DNA of 64,000 bases from Echinicola soli (GCF_006575665.1 NZ_CP041253.1:1555501-1619500); one strand, 5' to 3'; positions 18,507 to 26,817 are shown, numbered from the stretch's first letter. Notes: generated from the sequence alone by a model not told the origin. A program made the numbers and translations.

Positions 18507-19577
18507 ATGATGGATCTAAATAAGATATTCCCACTAAAGCTCAGGAGTGCGAGACGTATTCTTGGACTAACTCAAAAAGAGTTGGCTGTGTCTTCTGGTG
18601 TTTCTCATCACTCCATAGGCAAGTATGAGAAAGGGGTGAGATTACCCAGTAGTGGTGCTATGATGGATTTAGCGAAAGCATTGAAAGTAGAAGTTGGATA
18701 TTTCTTTTCAGAGTCGCATTATCCTATAGAAGATATTGAAGTAGAGTATCGGGAAGGGTTTAAGATTGGTACGACTGATGAAGGATTTTTGAAGTTAGAA
18801 GCTCAAAAGTTTCTGGAAAAGTATATAAGTATTGAAGAGCTGTCTGAGAGTCGAAAGGATTTCGAGAATCCATTAACACATAGAGTGGTAATTAATACGT
18901 CCGAAGCGGAACAATCTGCTATTGAACTTAGAAAGAAATTAAAGCTTGGAGATTCTCCCATTCATAATTTGACTGATTTTCTTGATCGTATTGGGATCAA
19001 GGTCTTAATGCTTGATTATGGAGATAACTTTGAAGGTTTTTCGGCCTGGATCGGCAAAGTTCCTTTAATCGTAGTAAATCCTTCTGGTAAGGTTGTGCCA
19101 AGATTAAGATTTACTTTGGCACATGAACTGGCTCATCTCGTACTAACAATCCCCAAAGGGATACAGGGGAAAGATAGGGAAGCTATTTGCGACGCATTCG
19201 CCGGAGCATTCTTAATGCCAAAATCTGTTCTTATTGACCGAATAGGAAGAAATAGAAAGACTATCTCACTAGAAGAGCTTAGAGCTTTACAAGAGTCTTA
19301 TGGGATTTCAAAACAAAGTTTGGGGCTTAGGTTGGTTCATTGTAAGATAATAGGGTGGAATGATTATCACGAATTGCTGCAAGTTGAAGACTTTGGTAAC
19401 TATTCCAAGAAGGAAGAATCTGCTCGTTACTTCCAATTGCTTTATAAGTTGATTCTTGAGGAGACCGTTGACCGAGAGCAAGCACAATATCTTTCAAATG
19501 TATCTCCACAAGATTTTGAGACAAGATTAAAGCAAGCCGAAACAATAAAAATAACAGTTGATGGGAATCTTGATTAA
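18507..19577 (+). CDS. XRE-ImmA/IrrE fusion: regulator with zinc metalloprotease domain
   Basis: 356 residues. An XRE helix-turn-helix at about 8-66 (ARRILGLTQKELAVSSGVSH) is fused to an ImmA/IrrE (DUF955) peptidase with zinc motif HELAH at 206-210 and a downstream acidic ligand candidate, Asp229, in ICDAFAGAFLMP. In characterised relatives the protease cleaves a repressor or antitoxin when activated; here the DNA-binding domain is on the same chain, as in many toxin-antitoxin-type regulators. It overlaps the next gene by 17 bp, so the two are translationally coupled. The promoter and inverted repeat just upstream suggest autoregulation. Confidence 0.88.
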   Translation: MMDLNKIFPLKLRSARRILGLTQKELAVSSGVSHHSIGKYEKGVRLPSSGAMMDLAKALKVEVGYFFSESHYPIEDIEVEYREGFKIGTTDEGFLKLEAQKFLEKYISIEELSESRKDFENPLTHRVVINTSEAEQSAIELRKKLKLGDSPIHNLTDFLDRIGIKVLMLDYGDNFEGFSAWIGKVPLIVVNPSGKVVPRLRFTLAHELAHLVLTIPKGIQGKDREAICDAFAGAFLMPKSVLIDRIGRNRKTISLEELRALQESYGISKQSLGLRLVHCKIIGWNDYHELLQVEDFGNYSKKEESARYFQLLYKLILEETVDREQAQYLSNVSPQDFETRLKQAETIKITVDGNLD

Positions 19578-20025
19578 TAATATTGCTGCGATTAATCTAC
19601 TATACCGTATGGGATTATTGCGGTATATGGAAGGATATGGCATTAGACTCTATACAGTGGACTTTGCTTTGGATGAAGTTACTTACATAGAACGCTTTTT
19701 ATTTAAAACAGTGAAGAAGAACCATAATGTCACCGTTTTAAATTTGGAGGGTGAAGATTTATCAGAAGCCTATAAAATTAAAGCTTCTCAAAATCATCAG
19801 ATTTCTATTGGTACAGCTTGCTCTATTATTCAATGCATCAACTTTGACATAAAGTTTTTTAGTAGCGACAAAAGAGCAATTCAAGCAGCTAAGGTCTTTG
19901 GAGTATCGCACAAGAGTGTTGAGTCTATCCTGGATTTGATAATAGACGAATCTATTGGGATCACTAACGAATCTAAACTTGAAATAGCAAAAGTATTTAA
20001 TGAAATAGGAGTAAAAATAAAATAA
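19561..20025 (+). CDS. PIN-like domain protein, partner of the XRE-ImmA gene
   Basis: 154 residues from ATG 19561. Pattern: MGILINNIAAINLLYRMGLL, then YTVDFALDEVTYIERF, and near the end FFSSDKRAIQAAKVFGVS, which follows the PIN-nuclease layout (short strand with active-site acid, D-x-x-x-D-E segment, then a late Asp before K-R-x-x-x-A-A). The usual first Asp of PIN domains appears to be Asn here, so nuclease activity is uncertain. Overlap with the XRE-ImmA gene points to a toxin-antitoxin-like pair, toxin second. No other fold suggests itself. Confidence 0.6.
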   Translation: MGILINNIAAINLLYRMGLLRYMEGYGIRLYTVDFALDEVTYIERFLFKTVKKNHNVTVLNLEGEDLSEAYKIKASQNHQISIGTACSIIQCINFDIKFFSSDKRAIQAAKVFGVSHKSVESILDLIIDESIGITNESKLEIAKVFNEIGVKIK

Positions 20026-20311
20026 CCAGACCCTTGGAAGAATCTGGTTGAGAATCGTTTACGAGAAAGGTTAGCAACCTAATCTCAGCTACTTAAAGCT
20101 TTATAGATTCGTTTGTCATGATTCAAATCTACTAGCTTTTTAAACGAAATCCAACCAATTAGATTATTTCCCAAATAAAGAGTCATAAACGAATATTGTT
20201 GCTAAGGTAAATTAAGACTTTTGAAGCGTTTTGTACTACGAATATAAAAAGTACAGTAGGACTCGTGCGTGGTTACGAAAAAACCATACTCATTTTAAAA
20301 TTGAAAAATCA

Positions 20312-21016
20312 ATGAAAAATAAAATTGATATAGAAGCCTTCTACTTAGAAGGCAAGAAGGTAGAAACAGGATGTTTCTACATGATTAAGGTCACTAGTGA
20401 TATTACTGGTGAGAAGGATAAGTTTCTAGTAGAAAAAGAGAAAGTAACAGGCAGAGAGATTCTATTGCTTTCAGACCATACTCCCCCTAAAAACTTCATT
20501 CTTAAGATAAAAGGGAAGAATAAGAGAACTATTGAACTCGATGATATAGTTGATCTTACAGAACCGGGTATCGAGAAGTTTATCGTGTACCCTGCAAGCT
20601 GTACAGAAGGAAGCCCCTCCCCAAGGAGGGACTTCCATTTATTTCCTGACGATCAAAAATTTCTAAGCGAAAAACAGTATACGTGGGAAGCCATTACTGA
20701 GGGTAGAGTCAACTGGATTCTTATCAAAGGATTTAAACTACCTAATGGACTCAATCATGCATCAATAGATATAGCAGTAAAGATACCCCAGCAGTATCCT
20801 AGGGCAGAAATAGATATGATATTCTTCCCTGCTAAAATATCAAGAGATAACGGTAGAGAATTCTCCAGACAGACGCCTACAACTTTCAGAGGGAAACATT
20901 GGTATCAATGGTCTAGACATAGGAACAAGAGAATATCTCCTTGGAAGCCCGGTGTGGACAACCTAGAGACCCACTTGGATTTAATGTATCATTGTCTTCA
21001 ACAAGAAGCTGCATGA
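20312..21016 (+). CDS. ubiquitin-like domain fused to an E2-like (UBC) domain
   Basis: 234 residues from ATG 20312 (a TTG at 20231 in frame adds unlikely sequence). Residues about 5-95 fit the bacterial multiubiquitin-type beta-grasp domain: FYLEGKKVETGCFYMIKV, KVTGREILLLSDHTPPKNF, IELDDIVDLTEPGIEKFIV. A short linker (SPSPRRD) leads to an E2-like domain, about 105-234: FLSEKQYTWEAITEGRVNW, the E2-type turn IPQQYPRAEIDMIFFP, and HWYQWSRHRNKRISPWKPG. The pattern resembles Pfam Prok-E2 type E. The only Cys in this part is in YHCLQQ near the end, so the thioester site is unclear. Its stop overlaps the next start by 4 bp (ATGA). It should supply both the modifier and its carrier for conjugation. 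Confidence 0.78.
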   Translation: MKNKIDIEAFYLEGKKVETGCFYMIKVTSDITGEKDKFLVEKEKVTGREILLLSDHTPPKNFILKIKGKNKRTIELDDIVDLTEPGIEKFIVYPASCTEGSPSPRRDFHLFPDDQKFLSEKQYTWEAITEGRVNWILIKGFKLPNGLNHASIDIAVKIPQQYPRAEIDMIFFPAKISRDNGREFSRQTPTTFRGKHWYQWSRHRNKRISPWKPGVDNLETHLDLMYHCLQQEAA

Positions 21017-22404
21017 GAATGTTGAAGCTGTACGAGAAACATTATGATGCCTTAAAGCATCATTTGTTTCCAGGTGATGGATTAGAATCCATTGCCTTTG
21101 TTTTATGTGGCAATACATTCTCAGGAAATCGTAAGGTCTTTACTTCCCACAAAGTCAAATGCATTCCCCATGAGAAATGTAATTTACGCGCTGAGGATAG
21201 AATTGATTGGGATGTTTCTTTGATTCAGGACTTAATAGAAGAAGCAGAGGTCAAAGGATTGTCACTATTTAAAATTCATTCTCATCCCGGAGGGTATAAT
21301 GACTTCTCTGAAGTAGATAATATTAGTGATAACAGTTTCTTTCCTACTCTTAATGCTGAAATTGACCAAGGAATAGAGCACGGTAGCATAGTGATGACTC
21401 CTGACGGAATGCTTGTAGGGAGAATTGTCATTGGGAGCACGGATTATCAGAGAATAGATGTCTTTCAAGTTGTTGGAAATGTAATTCATATTCAATCTGA
21501 TAACGGCGTTTGTGTTGATCTGCGAGAAGAATATCTTCGAAATAGCCAAGCATTTGGAAGAGGGACTCAAAGTCTATTGCAGAAAATGAAGGTTGCGGTT
21601 ATAGGATGTTCAGGAACCGGTAGCCCTACAATTGAACAATTATATCGTTTAGGAGTAGGTGAGCTAGTTATTGTAGATTTTGATACGATTGAACGTAAAA
21701 ATCTCAATCGCATTCTTCATTCTAAGGTAGAATTAATAGGAACAAACAAAGCTTATGCTATTAAAGAAGCTTTGGATAGCACTGGTCTTCCTACTAAGAT
21801 TACAATCCATACTGTAGATATTACAGAATCAGAATTAGTTATCTCAGATTTGAGCACTTGTGATTTGGTATTCGGGTGTACGGATTCAGTTCTCAGTAGA
21901 GATTTGCTAACAGCTATATCCAGTTTTTACCTGATTCCATATATCGACATGGGAGTTAAGCTATCCGCTGATGGTCAAGGAGGAATAAAGTCTATTTATG
22001 GGGTAATAAATTATATTTCCCCTGGTGACTCTTTACTTGAACGAGGGCAGTATACTCAAGAAGATCTAAGAGCTGAAGGTTTATTTAAAGATGATCCTGA
22101 TGAATATAAGGGTCAACTCGATAAAGGGTATATTAGCAATGTGAATGTTGAGAGTCCAGCAGTAATTTCTGTGAATGTGAATATTTCATCATTTGCGGTA
22201 CTAGACATGCTAGAAAGGATACATCCATACCGAGATGATGGCCCAGAAAGAGTGAAACGGGTTTTCGTGTCATTGAGTGATCTTGATATTACCATTAATT
22301 CTAAATTCGATTCCGACAAGTATTTAATGGATAATAGAGGACGAGGTAACGTTTATCCGTTGCTATACATGCCAAATCTTTCTAGATGTGAAGAGGCTAC
22401 ATAA
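21013..22404 (+). CDS. JAB deubiquitinase-like and E1-like (ThiF) fusion protein
   Basis: 463 residues. The N-terminal JAB domain has a complete zinc motif: His89, His91, Ser99 and Asp102 in HSHPGGYNDFSEVDN, with Glu25 as likely base. The second half is a ThiF/E1-like adenylating domain: ATP-binding loop GCSGTGSP from residue 198, VDFDTIERKNLNR at 221-233, and SRDLLTAIS followed by YIDMGVKL further on. Known members adenylate the C-terminus of a ubiquitin-like protein and pass it on, while JAB trims or removes the modifier. Start ATG 21013 overlaps the Ubl-E2 stop (ATGA), and the next gene starts inside its end, so the three are one operon. Confidence 0.88.
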   Translation: MRMLKLYEKHYDALKHHLFPGDGLESIAFVLCGNTFSGNRKVFTSHKVKCIPHEKCNLRAEDRIDWDVSLIQDLIEEAEVKGLSLFKIHSHPGGYNDFSEVDNISDNSFFPTLNAEIDQGIEHGSIVMTPDGMLVGRIVIGSTDYQRIDVFQVVGNVIHIQSDNGVCVDLREEYLRNSQAFGRGTQSLLQKMKVAVIGCSGTGSPTIEQLYRLGVGELVIVDFDTIERKNLNRILHSKVELIGTNKAYAIKEALDSTGLPTKITIHTVDITESELVISDLSTCDLVFGCTDSVLSRDLLTAISSFYLIPYIDMGVKLSADGQGGIKSIYGVINYISPGDSLLERGQYTQEDLRAEGLFKDDPDEYKGQLDKGYISNVNVESPAVISVNVNISSFAVLDMLERIHPYRDDGPERVKRVFVSLSDLDITINSKFDSDKYLMDNRGRGNVYPLLYMPNLSRCEEAT

Positions 22405-22723
22405 TTGGTTTAGGAAAAAGTTGGGGTGGTTGCTACCACCCCAATATTCTGTAGAAGAAAGAGCGGAGGATGAGCCTCCTGTCAAGTTGAATGGTAGAAA
22501 GGTTTATCTATTAGGTAGTCCAAATCCAGATATAGCATGCCTTAAATGTCCAGGAGGCTGTGGAAAGCTAATATTCTTGGATTTAGATGAGAATGCCTCA
22601 ATTAAGTGGAGGATTGTAAAAAAGAACCGATTAACAATTCACCCTTCAATATGGAATACTCTTGATTGCACCTGTCACTTTTGGATTATAAGAGGTGAAG
22701 TTAAATGGTGTAATGATATATAA
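22388..22723 (+). CDS. DUF6527-family protein of the ubiquitin-like operon
   Basis: 111 residues from a GTG at 22388, overlapping the JAB-E1 gene by 17 bp. It contains a probable zinc site, CLKCPGGCGKLIF, and the family ending HPSIW, CTCHFWIIRGEVKWC. The layout (cysteines, then S-I, then H-F-W-I, then W-C) matches DUF6527 proteins, which are found next to multiubiquitin/E2/ThiF genes in many bacteria. Its role is unknown; a substrate adaptor or ring-like helper is possible but not shown. Confidence 0.75.
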   Translation: MKRLHNWFRKKLGWLLPPQYSVEERAEDEPPVKLNGRKVYLLGSPNPDIACLKCPGGCGKLIFLDLDENASIKWRIVKKNRLTIHPSIWNTLDCTCHFWIIRGEVKWCNDI

Positions 22724-22884
22724 ACTATCACTAAACTACTTTCGTGTGGTTAATAATGATTCAAAATACAATGTGTAATAGTTATTTCTTAAACTATTGA
22801 AGTGTTAATAAAATTTGTCATATTTTAGAATAAAAATTGGTAAAATTTAATTAACTTATAATATAAACTTTAAAAAAGATAATT

Positions 22885-23016
22885 ATGGGAATTAAACCAG
22901 GGCCAAAAAGAACTGCCAAATCAACGGGAAAACCAGACAGACGTCAACGAGATAATAAGGAAACTCCCGGAAATACACCATCTCTAAAGCCGCACAAGCA
23001 CAAGAAAGGGGATTAA
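22885..23016 (+). CDS. tiny basic protein after the ubiquitin-like operon
   Basis: A 43-residue frame from ATG 22885 to TAA 23014-23016, too short for standard gene lists. The product is hydrophilic and strongly basic (MGIKPGPKRTAKSTGKPDRR at the start, KPHKHKKGD at the end), with many Lys, Arg and Pro and no hydrophobic core, so it is probably disordered. A palindrome follows at once and may be its terminator. Whether it belongs to the conjugation operon 160 bp upstream is open; a lysine-rich tail would be a possible acceptor. Confidence 0.45.
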   Translation: MGIKPGPKRTAKSTGKPDRRQRDNKETPGNTPSLKPHKHKKGD

Positions 23017-23031
23017 ACAAAAATTTTTGTT
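23016..23031. terminator. AT palindrome after the tiny ORF
   Basis: Perfect 16-bp palindrome AACAAAAATTTTTGTT directly after the stop codon. It has no GC stem, so it would be a weak terminator on either strand. Confidence 0.35.
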
Positions 23032-23290
23032 AAAATTATATATTCCGTGTCCATCTGCCGAGATGGAAGGTCTTTCAGATCACAGAAGCCACCACTCCCG
23101 GAAGGAATATCGAATATATTAGTGGATTCAGCTGGCTGCGGAATATCCAGGGTATCCCGTTAAATAGCTAACGTACTGTTATCCAGGGCGAAACATAACA
23201 TAAAAATAAATCAAAAGCCCCGAAAATCGCCCTTTCAGGCTTTTTCCGGGCTTTTCTTTTTCGTATTTTGAGTTTGCTGACCAAAATACG
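23032..23290. other. remnant DNA before the broken transposase
   Basis: The minus strand from about 23165 to 23013 stays open and reads like a C-terminal fragment (DTLDIPQPAESTNIFDIPSG), possibly a remnant of an unknown gene. Then come an imperfect hairpin at about 23212-23256 (CCCCGAAAA with TTTTTCCGGG) and a 9-bp inverted repeat, CGTATTTTG (23262-23270) and CAAAATACG (23282-23290), ending one base before the transposase start codon. Confidence 0.35.
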
Positions 23291-23656
23291 ATGAAAGATA
23301 TCATGCAACTGCCAATTTCCAAAGACTTTGACGGGTACTCTCCAAAGTATCACTTTTTCAAGAATTCATTATTGGACCAGATCCACGACAGCCTTCCCTG
23401 GGAAGCGCTTTCGGCCCTGCTCCCGGAGGTTTCCACCGGGTGCGGTGCCCCCGCGCTGGTTCGGCAGCAAGGGCATGTTTGCTCTGACGTTCCTGAAGGC
23501 TTATCTCAACGTTTCCGACCGCCAGCTGATCGAACGGTTCAATACCGAAGGAGCCTGCAGTACTTCTGGAACAAGGTACTGGCCGACAACCAACAGGTCC
23601 GTGACACGGGCATCATGACCTGCGTCAGGGCCCATATCGAGGAACACTGCAACTAG
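23291..23656 (+). pseudogene. IS5/IS1182-like transposase N-terminus, broken
   Basis: Starts MKDIMQLPISKDFDGYSPKY and reads on to LPWEALSALLPE in one frame. It then must shift to a second frame for PRWFGSKGMFALTFLKAYLN and SDRQLIERFNTEG, and shift back for YFWNKVLADNQQVRDTG and IEEHCN. This is the N-terminal DUF772-type part of an IS5/IS1182-group transposase. The catalytic DDE part is missing. The two shifts nearly cancel, so a false 121-residue ORF remains open. Confidence 0.7.
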
Positions 23657-23737
23657 GAACATCCAGAAAGTACTGTTGGCACACTGGAGACAGGATGTGG
23701 AAAACAGCCATGTCCTCCTTATTTTATCTAAGCGATA

Positions 23738-24463
23738 TTAAACACTCTTCTGCAGCTCAATTTCTGGCATTTCATCATAGGTTTGGCCATTAAGCATTCG
23801 CCCATTTTTCTTTTTGTTTTTGCCGCCCCATTGTTTAAAGAAAAATGCCACCTCCTTACGGACACATTGTTCTTGAATATCCAGCACCCAATCAGGATCC
23901 ATAGGCCGGGGTTTGTGTCCGCTCTCTCCGCCTACGATCACCCAGTCGATACCTTTCAGGTTAAGATCTGGCAATGGGCCGATCAAAGGTTCACAGGAAA
24001 GGAACTTGACCCTGGCACCACTTTGTCGGAGCAAGTCAATACGGTCAGTGACCCTTTTATCTTCCACGGACACCCCCATCCAAATATTATGTGTCCATTT
24101 GAGCTGATCACTATATTGAAGTAAGATATCAGCTCTTTTGGTAAGTACTTGGAAGACATGCTGTGGATTATCATTCATCACCTTAAAGACCTTTTTGATA
24201 AAACTTAAGGGAACATCCTTATGAAAAAGGTCACTCATAGAATTCACAAAGACTACCTTGGATTTTTTCCAAGTGTAGGGTGTATTGAGGGCATCTTCAT
24301 GTGTCCGTATTTTGAAGCCATCCTTGTATTTTTCTATGCCCATGGCCATTAATCGCTTAGCCATCACCTCTGCATAGCAAAACTTACAGCCTTGGGATAC
24401 TTTATCACATCCTGTGGTGGGGTTCCAGGTCATTTCAGTCCATTCGATGCTTGATTGTGCCAT
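23738..24463 (-). CDS. DUF5131 (phage Gp37/Gp68) three-Cys protein
   Basis: 241 residues. The N-terminus IEWTEMTWNPTTGCDKVSQG holds the start of the defining three cysteines Cys19, Cys26, Cys29 (C-x6-C-x2-C), thought to bind an iron-sulfur cluster as in radical-SAM-like enzymes. Other family marks are VVFVNSMSDLFHKDV, VLTKRADIL, NIWMGVSVED and WVIVGGESGHKPRPM. Start ATG at 24463 lies 3 bp after the TcmP stop. The family is known from phages and bacterial islands next to TcmP; a nucleic-acid-modifying or defence role has been proposed, not proven. Confidence 0.9.
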   Translation of the reverse strand: MAQSSIEWTEMTWNPTTGCDKVSQGCKFCYAEVMAKRLMAMGIEKYKDGFKIRTHEDALNTPYTWKKSKVVFVNSMSDLFHKDVPLSFIKKVFKVMNDNPQHVFQVLTKRADILLQYSDQLKWTHNIWMGVSVEDKRVTDRIDLLRQSGARVKFLSCEPLIGPLPDLNLKGIDWVIVGGESGHKPRPMDPDWVLDIQEQCVRKEVAFFFKQWGGKNKKKNGRMLNGQTYDEMPEIELQKSV

Positions 24464-24466
24464 TGG

Positions 24467-25600
24467 TTAAATATTACTTTTTACTAAAATCTTTGCTAAG
24501 TTATCTTTATAATAATCATGTCCCAAATAAAAGGCTCCTCTTCGCGTTTTTTCTCCGCCAACTGGTGTCACATTTATTTTTCCTTCTCTTGAAAGTCTTT
24601 TTAATACATCATTTCCGTGTACAGTCCTGAAACCTTCATGAAGGATAAACCAGTAAAGATCTACATTAGTCCTTGGTATTTTAAGATGAGAAAGTAGAGA
24701 TGCTTCCAGTTTATTGACACGAGCTTGGGATACTTGATCCACAAACAGAGACATTGACCCATTTGCATTAAAATCCCATCCACGTCCTTCGTTTTTATCC
24801 ACCTGCCATTTGGCCTCTAGCATTTTTTCAAAGCCATATATATGACTTGTGAAAAAGAACAAACAAAAGTACTGGTTGGCTTCTCTTTTAATTATAAAGG
24901 TATCCACATAATATTCATTTCCTAAATGGGACCTAAATGCAGACTTTAAATTTTCAATAAAGTCAATGCCTGTGTGACTATTTGGCCATTCTCTCTCGGG
25001 AAGCAATTCTCTAATAAACTTTTTGAGACATTCCGGAGCACCTTTTCGTTCAAACCGAAACATAAATTGAGTTGGCAGAAAAAGTAATACTTCACTCTTC
25101 TTGCTTTCCAGTAATTTTTTAATGTGGTTTAAACTAATGTTTTTGTATCCGTAAGGGTCTATAAAAACAAAAGCTTTTTCTCGTTTAAGTTTATTAATCT
25201 GTCCAATTACGTCGGGAAGAATAGCTTCATATTCCTTTGAACTTATTTTTAAGTCTCCAAATTGGGGGTAATAAAGCTTCTTATCGTTGATATATTGCTC
25301 AACTTTCTGAATCTTATCTGCATCTATGTCATTAAACCAACAATGATATGATGAATTCTCAATGCCTACACTTTCATTCCTAAAAAACATATTTTTAATG
25401 GCCCTCATAAAAATAACGGGACTTCCTTCACCTCCATTTTCGTAAACACCAGACCCGCAAAACAAATCATACAAGTAGATATCAGCCACATGTTGTGATC
25501 TGCTAAGGATATTTAAATATTTCTGGATATAGGTATCTAAAAGTCTGACCTTGGCTTCAGAATGGTTAAGCATTTGAGTTTGTGATTCCTTCATTTTCAA
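24467..25600 (-). CDS. tcmP: three-Cys-motif partner protein TcmP
   Basis: 377 residues. The N-terminal half resembles a Rossmann methyltransferase: DIYLYDLFCGSGVYENGGEG at 40-59 is the SAM-loop-like motif, and VFIDPYGYKNISLNHIKKLL a later strand-loop. The C-terminal part is helical with a winged-helix-like end. This is the protein named for its link to three-Cys proteins, and here the three-Cys partner follows after 3 bp, so they form a two-gene operon. A palindrome lies about 48 bp upstream of its start. The molecular role is unknown. Confidence 0.85.
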   Translation of the reverse strand: MKMKESQTQMLNHSEAKVRLLDTYIQKYLNILSRSQHVADIYLYDLFCGSGVYENGGEGSPVIFMRAIKNMFFRNESVGIENSSYHCWFNDIDADKIQKVEQYINDKKLYYPQFGDLKISSKEYEAILPDVIGQINKLKREKAFVFIDPYGYKNISLNHIKKLLESKKSEVLLFLPTQFMFRFERKGAPECLKKFIRELLPEREWPNSHTGIDFIENLKSAFRSHLGNEYYVDTFIIKREANQYFCLFFFTSHIYGFEKMLEAKWQVDKNEGRGWDFNANGSMSLFVDQVSQARVNKLEASLLSHLKIPRTNVDLYWFILHEGFRTVHGNDVLKRLSREGKINVTPVGGEKTRRGAFYLGHDYYKDNLAKILVKSNI

Positions 25601-25647
25601 AATAATAGTTTTCGAAAATGTTAATTACAAAAAAACTAAACAAAAAT

Positions 25648-25671
25648 AAAATACCCAATTTAGGGTATTTT
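25648..25671 (-). promoter_or_regulatory. palindromic element upstream of tcmP
   Basis: Perfect 9-bp stem AAAATACCC/GGGTATTTT with loop AATTTA, about 48 bp upstream of the tcmP start. The same kind of element occurs upstream of two other minus-strand cassettes (30469-30490 and 32227-32246). It could be an operator, or a terminator for plus-strand transcription since T follows it. Confidence 0.5.
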
Positions 25672-25900
25672 TTCTATTGAATAAATTATTTCCACTAAGT
25701 ATAATCTATGGCTATACATAACTATTGGTATTTATAAACTATGGTCACTGGGCCAATTTTTTACGCTGATATCTGGCCAAAAATACGGGGAATTTTCCTA
25801 GGGGCATTGGGCCATCTCTCATGAAAATGATTGTATTCTGATGATATTAATACTTTGGTTTCTGTGCTCGTAGATGGCAAAAGCCCCTTACCTTCTAAAC

Positions 25901-26817
25901 CTACCTGAACTCCTCTCCCCTATGCCAATCCAAGTTTTCTTGACTTGGAGAATGCCTTTTATTTTCAGGCAATAATATTGGTCTTTCATGTAATTTTTTA
26001 AGACCATGATCCGCATTGGTGCTTTCATCATATGCATTGGTCACCACCATATGGTAGTTTTCATAGACAGTAATCAGGCCCTGGTCAAAGGCTCGGTGCA
26101 TCGTTGGAGAGAGTGCCGGCCCATTAGTAATGCGGTCATCCTGGGTTTGGCTAAAGGGTATAATATGACAGGCATCTACCATGCTTTTTACTTTGGCACC
26201 CGTGATCTGCATGCCAGTAAAGCAGCAGGTGTTTTGATAAACCCTCGGAATATGCTTTTTAAATAGGCCATTTCTCACAAAGTACTACTCTTCCTGCTGG
26301 ATCTTGATCTTTAGTCTTTGCTGGGGCACATCATTGATAATATAGTTTTCTGAGCTTTCGTAATAGGCATCACTGTTATACCACAATTCTTTTTCAGGGA
26401 AATAATGTTAATCAATGCCTCCTGTAACTGGACTCTTGAAGCAGGGTCTTGCATAAGAAAAAACAGTTTTTCCTTGAGGTATCCGTAAGCGATGGTCTCT
26501 GCCAGTTTGTTGATGCTCTTGAACGGTGCCTCTAAGAGGCCTTGATAGGTAAAAGGGCTGTCCCTGGGCTTTGTCCTTTTGTAAATGATAAAAAGGCTGG
26601 GTAAAGTCTGCCCTGTGGTCACGAAATTCTACCAAATACTCTGAAAAGTAGCTACCAGATCGGCATCGACAAGGAATTGGTTTTGCGTGATCATTCCTCG
26701 CTCGATCAGGTCTATCAGCGTCAGCAAAAACACAGACTTATGTGGAGCAGGCCCTATTTTGGTACTGCCCTGCTTGATACGGTGGAATGCTGTTATGTAT
26801 TTGGAAAGCCGGGTCAT
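25901..26817 (-). pseudogene. HNH endonuclease of restriction type, multiply broken
   Basis: The minus strand encodes one protein spread over several frames. Part 1 (26817-26629) begins MTRLSKYITAFHRIKQGSTK and PHKSVFLLTLIDLIERGMI. Part 2, near 26635-26560, has VEFRDHRADFTQPFYHLQKD. Part 3, near 26540-26400, has PFKSINKLAETIAYGYLKEK. Part 4 reads SENYIINDVPQQRLKIKIQQ up to a TAG at 26285-26287. Part 5 (26278-25901) is the HNH domain: CCFTGMQI, DACHIIPFS, RITNGPALSPTMHRAFDQG. At least three frameshifts and a stop make it dead, although the HNH fragment keeps its Cys and His residues. Confidence 0.8.

Noticed and set aside
20941..21012. Upstream extension of the JAB-E1 gene
   Set aside because: It overlaps the Ubl-E2 coding end in another frame; the ATGA overlap at 21013 gives the natural start.
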